A stretch of DNA of 64,000 nt from Schizophyllum amplum (Eukaryota > Basidiomycota > Agaricomycetes > Agaricales > Schizophyllaceae), in the NCBI GenBank assembly GCA_007026445.1, contig VDMD01000001.1, forward strand, positions 3,038,001 to 3,102,000, read 5' to 3'. The notes beneath the pieces were generated by a model. It had not been told where the DNA came from and did no database searches. It worked only from the letters and a program-made list of their open reading frames with translations. Numbering within the stretch: position 1 is the first letter of the stretch; the number at the start of each line of letters is the position of its first letter. This document shows positions 35,701 to 45,368 of this stretch, piece after piece. Both the position numbers and the translations under genes were made by a program.

Positions 35701-36088
35701 CAGCCGTGCTATGGAGCTTGACGATCCGGATATCACCGACTGTACGACCCCTCTTCACCGGGCAGTTTCCGCCGGTCACCTCAGCGCCGCTCGTCTACTC
35801 ATCGAGCGGCAAGCCGACGTGAACGCCCCCGACCGCAGTGGCCGTACTCCCCTACACATCGCCGCAATCAAGGGTCATGTCGAGTTGGCCCGCCTTCTGC
35901 TCACCGAAGGAAGGGCGGCACCAAAGGCTCGAGATCAGGACGACAAGACACCGTCTGCGTATGACGAAACGGGAGCCGTGTCCAAAGCCATCCTTGACGT
36001 ACTTGCCGAAAGCGTAGGCGAGCGAGCGGAGGCGATGAAGGAGGATTTTGTGCAGGGCAAGGAAAGTGGGGGGGACAAGGATGTATAG
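32762..36088 (+). CDS. NLR-like STAND protein B: Goodbye, NACHT and short ankyrin array
   Basis: About 930 residues in about ten exons; start chosen at MARPPTSTSRRRVIPRMKK, a basic N-terminus like that of gene A. The Goodbye domain reads FTILWQEALTSYKTDTGIDL, then VFAPGKMIFSAIGMLLK. Exons 2 and 3 (33227-33277 and 33339-33534) are 51 and 196 nt, the same as in gene A. The helical linker leads to DLEKIFDWLHYPDSSAKKN. The NTPase has Walker A GCGKST near 34.26 kb, Walker B IFIVIDALDEAD and sensor VSLLVSSRKD. RPLSVADFAQLTAFIYD and VRIAHASVKEFLL follow, then about three ankyrin repeats (TPLHRAVSAGHLSAARLLIE, TPLHIAAIKGHVELARLLL) and a charged tail. It differs from gene A mainly in ankyrin number and N-terminal linker. 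Role in non-self recognition is inferred. Confidence 0.88.
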
Positions 36089-36445
36089 CATCGATGGTCA
36101 CGCAGAGCTGAGGGTGGGCGAGTGGAGAGTGACCTCGGACCTGGAAAGCCAGTCTGTTCGCATACGCGCGCATCATCAGTATTTAGGGTTGGCATGCTAG
36201 AGCTTGAGAATGGATGAATTAGGGACTTCACCTACGAGCGCTGTAACATGCTATATGCTGCGTTCTGTGCACGGTCGCGGAAATACTAACACTCACCCCG
36301 CGGCCCTGAAACAACACCTCGTCTATGTCCTGCCAAGACAGACGTCGTCCCGCAGTTTCGCTACTGTGGAACAGAAGAATCGATAAGTGTATGATGTCTA
36401 TAGCTATACTTAGTATGTTCAATATCCATTCTGAGCCCGAGTCGA
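36089..36445. other. convergent intergenic region
   Basis: NLR gene B (plus) and the permease gene (minus) converge here. The 357 bp should hold both 3' ends. A direct polyadenylation signal is not obvious. No gene seen. Confidence 0.45.
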
Positions 36446-38941
36446 TCACGTATCCTTGACCGACACCGTCGCTGGCTCCTTCTCTCGCAAATCGTCGATG
36501 TCCTCGCCCTCGATGACATTCACGCCCATCTGCTCAGCCTCGATCTGCTTAACTGGCCCGGTGAACCATTTGCGGGCGCTGATGAACCAGAAGCCGACGC
36601 TGTACGTGATGACGATGCCGACTGCGACGACGGCGTAGTTCAGCGTCTGGCTGTTGACGGGCTGCAAGCGAAGATCAGTCTGAGGCCCCACAGGTGCGAA
36701 AGAGAGGCATCAACGCACGTTGACGGTGGGCAGAACGAAGACGATGGTGATGAAGATGATCCAAAGCACCGCTATCACTGAGATGGGGAAGGAGAACATG
36801 CCCAGGTGGAACGGTCCCCGGACGAAGCTCTTGTGGTTCATAACGCGCAGGGCGACCGGGATGGCTGGACAAACATTGAGCATACAGTAATCGTGAGTGT
36901 AGCGCGTGCGTGCGTACCATATGATGTGTACAAGCCAATTGTGGCAATGGATGTCGCGGCAGAGAAGGCGACGTCGCTTCCCAGACTCGGGAGGCCAAGG
37001 ATAAAGCTCAGGGTGCATGCGAGCCAGACTGTACGGTTCTTCAGTTAAGTCTCCTCGAAAATGACGAAGCGCGACATACCAGTTCGTATGGGAGACCTCC
37101 ACTTCTTGTCGACATAGGCAAACCACTTCCCGCCGGGGATGCCACCTGTCGGGATGAGTGAGCAATGAAGCATGGTCGCCCAGTATCCGCCGGCGTACCA
37201 TCACGGGAGAACGCATACATCATCCGCGAATTGGACGTGATAGAGAAAGTACTGAAAGTCGGTCAGCTTAGGCAAGCAAGTAGACAGGACGATCTCTACT
37301 CACCCGCACAAGAACATGCAGCCTATGATGATGACCTAGCAGCCAACATTCACCGTGAGCTGTCGTCCCGTAGTAGCGGAATCTTGCTTACCATGAGAAC
37401 GATGGCACCGTCGACGCCGACCGCATCGAGAAGGATCTGCGCGACGGGCTGCCCGGTGGGCGAGTTGACAACAGTGTCATAGTCCTGGATGCAGAATAGC
37501 AGGCCGAGCAGCAGATACCAGCCAAGGATGGCCGAGACACCGATAGCCTGCACAAAACCTTATTTTCACTACTTACGAAGACGTGGGTAAGAGCCTACCA
37601 TGACGATACCAATGGATCCAGACATAGCCGCATTGCGAGTCTCTTCCGTCATCTGCGAACTGGATAAACACGCGAATTTGAAGGATGAGTTTGTGGCATA
37701 CATGCGCACTGGCGTCAAATCCTTTACTGACCATCAGCGCTGCGTCGTTCAGCGTTTCGGTGACCACGTACCAGTCAATGTGTACTGCGCCATGAGGATC
37801 TATGTAATTTTCTCGTCAATCGCAGCCAAATGGAAAAAGTTGCTTGCGTACACCGATGATAGCAACGTAGGCGCTGCTTGCCCTGGACGCCCAACCAACG
37901 CTGGTCTCGTCTTCCGCAGTGCCGTCGATGAAGGTCGAGAAGACGAAGTGCGCCGACTGGTGTGTGGGCGCCTTCGCCAGAATAACAATGACGAGGACGA
38001 ACGTGCCCAAGGCATGCCACCAGACGGAGACATTGTTCAAGTGGTGCAGGAAGTGAACGCCGAAGGTGTTGATCAGCCCCTGGGTCACCAGCACCGCGGC
38101 GTAGATGCCTGCAGCGAGTGTTACTCAGCCGGATCCTACAGCTAAGGAAAATACTTGCCGATGGTGGTGTTCGCGGTGGGCACAAAGGAGGACTTGAATG
38201 TGCACACGGTCGAGATGAAGTTCGCGCATCCGAAGCTGATTCCAGTGGTGACGGCGACTTGGCCGAGGAGATTGAACCAGCCGGTTATCCAGGACATGAA
38301 CGCAGCGGACCTGGGCGTCGAAAGCATGGCCGCCCAGAAATACGGCCCGCCGGAAGTGGGGTGGGCACTGCGTGAAGTGTCAAGAGGTCTAGCAGAGGAA
38401 AAGTGGAAGTGACGCGCCTGCAAACTTCTGCCATGGCCAGCCCGACCATTATGGTGAAGAAGGCTGTATATGCGCGCGTCAGACTCTAAGACAGGACGCG
38501 TTCGGCGCGACTGACAGACGATGACCCAACCCCAGACCATGACGGCCGGTCCTCCCGTTACCTAAGGATGTTTAGCGTGGACATCGGCAAAGGGGGGAAA
38601 GCGTGCTCACCAAGCCGAACGCGAAGAGGGACGATATCCCCGTCATCACGGAAATAATAGAGAACGACACCTATTCTCGACGCGTCAGGACACGGATGGT
38701 GTATCGAGGTTCTGTCAACATACCCCGAAGTTCTGCAAACGTTCTGGTCAGCTCCTGGCACATACACTCTCGCCAATCACTCACTTGGAGCACTCCTAGC
38801 TCACGCCTGCCGGCGTCGTCAGTCTCGTTCCAAACAGGTAAGGTCGCGCACTCACTTGAGCTCCTGCTTGTAGCCCATGCGTGCCAGCTCCGCCTCATCA
38901 CCGGTCTGCATCTCGTTCGTTTGAGCTTCTCGGTCCGCCAT
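36446..38941 (-). CDS. APC-superfamily amino-acid/GABA/choline permease
   Basis: A polytopic transporter of roughly 530 residues over about a dozen exons, starting MADREAQTNEMQTGDEAELA (ATG at 38941). Recognisable blocks in order: a substrate-pocket motif YPTSGGPYFWAAML, AAFMSWITGWFNLLGQVAVT, FGVHFLHHLNNVSVWWHALG, an ILGWYLLLGLLFCIQDYD helix, SNSRMMYAFSRDG in the spliced product, FVRGPFHLGMFSFPISVIAV and NYAVVAVGIVITYSVGFWF. The C-terminus is charged and cytosolic (MGVNVIEGEDIDDLREKE). This pattern is typical of the fungal amino acid/choline transporter family near Uga4/Hnm1. It should import a small amine or amino acid at the plasma membrane or vacuole; the substrate cannot be assigned from sequence. 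Confidence 0.9.
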
Positions 38942-39549
38942 ATCGACTTGGACGCGTGCGTTCGAGGAAGAGGGAGAGGACAAGCGCTAGCGATTAGGCG
39001 CCCCTGGGATATAACCCGGCGTACGGCTGGCGTACGGCCGCGGCGGGCATCAGCACCATCACTGATACGGTCGAGAGTCAGAAAATGCCTCCTCCGGGAC
39101 GTGTGCGCAGCCTGAGAAGCGCGCTGGCCCCTTCAAAGTTCACATGGACATGCCCTTATCGCACCCCGGCAACTGCCGTTCAGCGATGAAGACAGCCCGG
39201 ACGTCTGAGTCGAGCTCAAGATGGAGCCCGTGGGGGCGATCTATCATGAACTGTGGAGTCCTGGAGAGCGATGGAGTCGGACTCTGTACTTCTTGGGGGC
39301 CTGAGGGCGACATACAGGGACGGAAGCAAAGAGCGCTTGAAAAGTACAATGACACGTCCCGATATGGTCTTGTTTGTTTGTGCTCCTTCCACTCCGGCAT
39401 ACGCTTGGTTCCGTCCTCCATTGTCATCCCTTTGGCGTTTCCTCATGATGCACGGCAGCAGCTCTACAGGTCCGCGTGCAATGCACGGACAGGATTTAAA
39501 GAAATTCCCCTCATGGTCAAGCGTAGAACGCGACGACGATCACGATACC
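38942..39549. promoter_or_regulatory. divergent upstream region of permease and coiled-coil gene
   Basis: The 608 bp separate the divergent starts of the permease (minus) and the coiled-coil protein (plus). An in-frame Met at 39253 would extend the latter by 99 residues, but those residues are motif-free. No other feature seen. Confidence 0.45.
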
Positions 39550-40921
39550 ATGTCGCGGCGACCTCTCCGCGCTGCTCAAAGTCACGACGCGTTTACGCTA
39601 TTGCCCAGTGCTCTATCAGGTCCCTCAAGACATTCCACCTCAGACTTCTTGTCAAACGCCGCCATGACCACATTGGCTCGACCCATGCAGGATTCCATGG
39701 CGATGGAGATGGACGTGGCAGGCGACCAGCATCATCCTCCCTCCACAAGCTTCTCTCTCCCTACCCCTCCGCTTACCAACAGGTCTCCTATAAGGCCAAG
39801 CAGCTTTTTGGCCCCCATGCGCCCTAACGCCCTTGCCCAGACACCATCCTCAACATCCATTCTACCTCAAACTTTCTTCTCGTTCGACACTCGCATCTCC
39901 ATCAGCATCCAAGGACGGCCCATCACATTGGATCTACGAGCTCTCGAAGACGACCCGAAGGTGATCACGGAGCTTTTGAGAGCAACGGACGCGGAGCGCG
40001 CCAATTGGATGATCGCAGCGGTATATTTTCGACGCGCCGGTAATCCTGAAGCCGCCATTACTATCACTAACTCCCTCATCGAAGGTCAGGACGTATTGCT
40101 CAGCACTGCTCGCCCGTCTCTCCTCTAACGCGCAAGTAGTCATGAAGGCGCACGACGTGTCCGAGCGGGACCAGCACCCCGCGTATATCCTGCTCGCCGG
40201 TTGTGAATCTGACCTGGGCAAGACCGTGCGGCGCGTGGACCCTGGCAATGGAGAGGCGAAGCGGCACTTTGAGAGCTCACAACGCTGGCTGCAGAAGGTC
40301 TACGGTGTTAACGTGCCCGAGGTCAGCTCCCGGCTCTCTTCAACGATGACGACTCCTGCAGCGGCCTCCCGTCAAAGCAAGATGCACGACATGCCGCCTC
40401 GAGCGCCGCATTCCCTTCAGCAGCGACTTGGTGTCAGTGGCTCTCCGCCTTCAGGACCGCGCCTCGGCGGCCAGAATCAAATGCTCGAGCGTGAGATCAG
40501 CTGCCTCCGGGACATGCAAAAACGGCATATCGCCACCATCGAGGACTTGCGCCTGGGAAAGCGGAGACTAGAAGATGACCTGGAGGACGAGAAGAGCGTG
40601 CGGCGGCGATTGGAACGGCAGCTGTCTGAGATGGAATCGGAGAGGGACTCTGCCCGGCGCATGGAGGCCACCGCACTGCAGCAAGCACGGCAAGAGGTCG
40701 AGGCCCGTCGGAGAGTCCAAGACGCACTTGCGGAGGAGCAGCAGCGCAGACAAGAGGCGGAGCGCAGGGCGGGTAGACCGTTGCTGGAGGACCTTGCAAG
40801 ACTATTCAACCAGGTGGCGCAGGAGGACGGAAGGGTACCGGCAGCCGACAACACGCCATCCTACGGCTACGGAAGTTATTCCCAACGAGAAAGTGGCTCG
40901 CAGTCAACAGTGTATCGCTGA
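39550..40921 (+). CDS. coiled-coil protein of unknown function
   Basis: Two exons give about 440 residues starting MSRRPLRAAQSHDAF. After a Ser/Pro-rich region there is a folded-looking segment, FFSFDTRISISIQGRPITLD, LLRATDAERANWMIAAVYFR and GNPEAAITITNSLIE, which crosses an intron into VMKAHDVSERDQHPAYILL and resembles a TPR-like helical hairpin. The second half is a long coiled coil rich in Glu/Arg/Gln (EREISCLRDMQKRHIATIED through EEQQRRQEAERRAGRP). It ends GSQSTVYR. I do not recognise the family. A scaffold or cytoskeletal role would be a guess. An upstream in-frame Met at 39253 is an alternative start. Confidence 0.72.
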
Positions 40922-41264
40922 TATACGCGCATAGGACATCGGGCTTCGCATGCATTTGACTGAGGCAACTGTAGCATTATCAAGTTTGAACCAATTGGAA
41001 GGTTTTATGAGGCTCTCGCAATGAGTCTCCCTCTTGTCCGCCAAAATGAACGTAAATTGGACGTAAGTAGTTGTGGGTCCATCGACCGTAAAACGCCACA
41101 AAGATGTCGGAATTTGCCGAGTGCTGTACAGGTCAAGCCAGCTTGCTCCACGTGACTTACGCCTTGCGATTGCGAACAGTGAGCTCGTCGCGCCCAACGT
41201 CCCGCTCGCCGCCCAAATTTTGATCTAGCAAGGTCCACCGCCGGCCCCCTCAAGACTCATCAAA
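40922..41264 (+). promoter_or_regulatory. RPS5 upstream region
   Basis: The 343 bp between the coiled-coil gene and RPS5 on the same strand must carry the ribosomal protein promoter. No clear TATA box. Nothing else recognised. Confidence 0.4.
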
Positions 41265-42136
41265 ATGGCCGCCACGACTTTGCCAAAAGACATTTCCAAG
41301 CTTGACCAGGAGGTCAAGCTTTTCGGGAAGTGGGACACCCAGGAGTGCGTGGACTTGCATATGTGCGGATTCAATGAACTAATCAGAATCGCAGCGTTGA
41401 GGTCAAGGACATCTCCTTGACTGACTACATCCAGACGCGCCATGCTGTCTACGTCCCCCACACTGCTGGCCGTTACCAGAAGAAGCAGTTCAAGAAGGCG
41501 CAGATGCCGATCGTCGAGCGCCTCGTCGACAGGTGAGTAGTGCGGTAATGCGCAAAGTCCTGTGAATGACATCCTCCCCAGTTTGATGATGAAGGGCCGC
41601 AACAACGGCAAGAAGCTCATGACCGTCCGCATCGTCGCGCACGCCTTTGAGATCGTCCACCTCCTCACCGACCAGAACCCGATCCAGGTGCGTGTCCGAT
41701 CGCATGTTGCGCTACTTGTCAATCTAATACGCGCCAGGTTCTCGTTGACGCTATCGTCAACACCGGCCCGCGCGAAGACTCCACGCGTATCGGCTCGCAG
41801 GGTACCGTCCGTCGCCAGGCCGTCGATGTGTCCCCTCTCCGCAGAGTAAACCAGGCGATATCGCTCATCACCATCGGCGTGCGTACACATGCTATAATCC
41901 GATTACCTGCCCCGGTTCCTGACACTCCAACAGACGCGCGAGTCCGCGTTCCGCAACGTGAAGTCGATCGCCGAGTGCTTGGCCGATGAGCTCATCAACG
42001 CCGCGAAGGGCTCGTCCAACTCGTATGCCATCAAGGCTAGTCTTGTCCAAACAATACTCCCGATGCCTACTCACGCCTCTATTCTATTCAACAGAAGAAG
42101 GATGAGCTCGAGCGTGTCGCCAAGTCCAACCGGTAA
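41265..42136 (+). CDS. RPS5: 40S ribosomal protein S5 (uS7)
   Basis: RPS5/uS7 sits at the head of the small subunit near the mRNA exit channel. About 200 residues in six exons: [20 protein letters not shown], then [120 protein letters not shown] and the end [13 protein letters not shown]. All blocks are near-invariant among eukaryotes and the length is standard. Short introns are placed as in other basidiomycete ribosomal genes, including a 5' intron soon after KWDTQ. Expected to be highly expressed. Among the safest calls in the window. Confidence 0.98.
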
Positions 42137-43503
42137 TCGCTTCTTGCCGATTGTCGGTCTTTGGACGGCAGATTCCAGGGGCGGCGGACGCGACTGGGGG
42201 CGCCGTCGGCCGCTGCAGTATATGGTTGCCTTTGCATGTACTCATATGACCACTATGTCACACCCATGCGCTTTACTCTCCATGCCGGCGTGCGCGCGCC
42301 TTCTGTGCATTGCGACGAAGTCCCCCTTGCATATGTGCAGTCTTCCACCCATGCAGGGCCCCCGTGCGTATCATGGGGAGGCTACGTAGCAAATGGAGCA
42401 CGCATTGCGCCGTGGCTTCTGCTCTACTTGCCACGCTCGAACTGTGACGCGCGCGGTACCTTGCGCATGCGGGGACAGCTCATTAGTGGATATCAGACTG
42501 CCATCCGTGGACGCTCGCAACGTTCGCCGTGTCTCAAAAGCTATAGAAATGCGTACACAACTCCTCATGTGGCTCGCCACCCGGCTGTCATTCGCCTGCT
42601 CTTGCCGGGCAATATCCAGTTCATCTCCCGCAATTTACCCAGTCAAACTGACGTACAACTTGACTTGTACATCAGCACCTTCTCTGAGTATATCAGCACG
42701 TCCTGACTCAATGCTCGGTCATCGCTGACTGATTGTCCATCGCTTTCGCATCTCAGGCCACATCGCACGCTAAATGCCGTGCTCCCACACACGCCGGTGC
42801 CGCGATATTGTTGTGCGATTTCCAGGATCAGTCGGACGTTGTGATACAGGTTATGGAAAGACTCCTTCCAGACAGGCAGATTGACATTGAGACCGGACGA
42901 TATATGATAGTGGAGGAAAACCAAGATCCCAGTGGACGATATTTGCACGAGGAAGATGTAGGAAAGGATATCCACGACAGCCTTCTGTAAGTACTAGGTA
43001 CTGCTGGCTCTCGGAGGCGAAAGACAAAGCAACCCGATAGCAGGCGAAGGAAAGCCCCAATAGCGTGTACGCGAAGGCTTTCCCGGCAGAGTACGCCACC
43101 CGAGGCTTGTGGATCGGCAGTGGATGGATAGATGGATGGATTGGGGTAGGGGACTAGAGGTGGAGGAATAGCGCAGAATAAATAGGATACGCAATATGTT
43201 GTATAATGGAGAGCTTTTGCGACGGGGCGACAGCAGAGCAGGGGGATTGCGGTGGATGGGACAGGATACAGATGCGCAGAGGTCGTTCGTGTCTAGGGCT
43301 ACAGAGGCGTTGGGGTGGCGCGGCGACGCGACGCGGCGTGGCATGACGGTGTCGAGGAGGCGACGGGTGTCGCAGAATCTCCAGACGTTTCGACCCTCAC
43401 AGGATCTGTTCCACCTTGCTCCGGAGAGCTAACGCGGCAGCTGGGAGCTGCGGTGCGGGCGCCAGAGGGCGCCACGGGCTACGGACGAGGACCCGGCGAG
43501 ACA
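42137..43503. other. 1.4 kb convergent region without a firm gene
   Basis: RPS5 (plus) and the next gene (minus, stop at 43504) converge here, leaving more space than two 3' ends need. On the minus strand around 42640-43099 two open segments have membrane-helix composition (DILSYIFLVQISSTGILVF and KAFAYTLLGLSFACYRVAL), but they lie in different frames and no convincing intron joins them. I do not annotate a gene. Confidence 0.45.
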
Positions 43504-45368
43504 TCACCGCGGCGCTGTGCTGGGCGCGGCAGTGGGAGGCGGAGGCTTTGGGATGCAGCCGTCGAGTCCCACGTATCCGTACTTCGAGGCGAACTCGTTC
43601 AGCATCGCCCTCCCCAGGAGGACGACCCAGCCGAGACCCTCGCCGGTCGCGCAGGAAGTTGGCCAGAAGAGTTCGCCGTCGTTGTCGTCAAACTCGACTT
43701 CCCACTCATCACCTGGCAGGAGACATGTCTGCGTAGCGCGGGTGAAGGTGCGGGGAAAGTTGCGCGCTAGGATGGGAAGGTTGAGCAAAGTCTCGGCCTT
43801 CTGCATGGTGTGCGCGATGTCGTGGAGGTCGTCTGTCTGTATCCGCCAGTCGGCGATCTCGCTAGGCGCTAGGGGTATTCTGGCCTCCATCATGGCGCGC
43901 GCGACAGACACTTCGATTCGAGGAGGGTGACCCTCAGGTAGCAGATTGAGGGGAACACCGGATTCCAAGACGGAGACAGTTGGCACAGATGAGGCGGGCT
44001 CTTCCGAGGGAGGTAGCGCAGCATTAGGTGTCGCAGAGTCATGGCCTGTGGGTGTAGAGTTCGTGCTCTTCGCCTCAGCGATGCTGGCTGGTGATGGCAG
44101 CATCTGCGGGGTGCCCGGGTTCGCGCCGTTCGCTGGCTTCGAAGCTTGCTGTGCCGATTCGGCAGCGGCCTTCGCAGCACGAGTCATAGAGTCCTGCATG
44201 CTGGTGAACATGGCATCGACGCGGACCTTCAGGCCTGGCTTCTTGTGGCCTCTCCTGTTCCGGTAGACGACGGCGCGCGCTTTGATGTATCCTCTGATCA
44301 TGGCCCTATCATGGAGGTCAGTATTTCGTCGTGTTGCACACGGGCACAAGCATGCGTACAGAAGACCGATGAATGCCTTGTCCATTGCCGACTCCGTCAT
44401 GGCTTCTGCCCAACGGGTCTGACACAAGGCCAGCAACGGGTATAGTGTGTCCCATGAGCCTTCATCAAACAGATGTGAGAAGTTGTCGCGACACCACATG
44501 GCGTATACGAAGTGCAGGATGGCGTCCAGCAGTTCGATGCGGGCGATAGTGCTGCTGTGGATGTGGTAGGGGGAGTTGGGTGGGGGCGGGTTCTGCAGCG
44601 GGCGAAAGTTGCCGCTTTTGGAGGGGAAGGTCGCGTAATATCGCTTTTCAGCTGACCACTTGAGTAAGCGCGCAATCTCGAAGTACTGTTTGTGTACGCT
44701 GTCGATGGCCTTGCGGTCGACGGGCTTACTCCGCTTGGGACGGCGGAGTGGTATACTGCCGGCGGGACCGGGGCCGATCGCCGATGTCGTGGCGGACGTT
44801 TGGTCGCGTGTGGCATCAGGGTCCTCGACCTGGTCCGGGAGGGTGCTGACTGAGAGGTGGGACGGTTGGGGTGCGCGAGAAGGCCGATGGTGCGATGAGG
44901 TCGGCTGAGAAGTCGATGGCGCGGAGCTAGAGGCTGACGGGTCGTCTAGTGCTGAGCCCGTGCGCGCGCGCTTGGCGAACTCCTGGGACGGTGCGCGCGG
45001 GTCTGCTTTCCTCTTGGACCCGACGGCGGGGGAGCCTGAGCGTGATGACGCATGAGGTGAGGGTGGGAGCTCGGCGGGGAGCAGGGTAGGCATCTCGGCG
45101 AGCATCTGCGAGGGCGACGAGGTCAGTTGGGAGTGCGGGCATCGGCGGTGGGTGAGCGACGGACCTTGAGGCGGCGCTGGAGCTGTTCACGGGTGGGGCG
45201 ACTGCTGGCCTGAGCGTCAGCGGGGGCAGGCACGAGGCGGCCGACGATCCGTGGCTCACCGTCGTCTGTGGGATGAGGAGGCGGCGGACATGGCTGCTGA
45301 GCTCGTCGGCGCGGGCAACACACGGGCTTTTGCGGCGGCGGCGGCAGCGACGATGTGGGAGGAGACAA
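43504..45368 (-). CDS. conserved-looking protein of unknown function
   Basis: Two exons joined in phase 0 (45165-45368 and 43504-45105) encode about 600 residues. The N-terminus MSPPTSSLPPPPQKP and REQLQRRLK are followed by a Ser/Pro/Arg-rich region with nuclear-localisation-like stretches (KRKADPRAP, RRPKRSKPVDRK). A hydrophobic-helical core follows: SVHKQYFEIARLLKWSAEKR, IARIELLDAILHFVYAMWCR and FIGLLYACLCPCATRR. The C-terminal part has ADWRIQTDDLHDIAHTMQKA and EFDDNDGELFWPTSCATGEG. I do not recognise a domain. The helical core with basic signals suggests a nuclear protein, which is inference. Confidence 0.75.

Noticed and set aside
39253..39549. Upstream Met at 39253 as the start of the coiled-coil protein.
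   Set aside because: The added residues carry no recognisable motif and the Met at 39550 begins the Arg/Ser-rich sequence typical of such proteins; kept only as an alternative.
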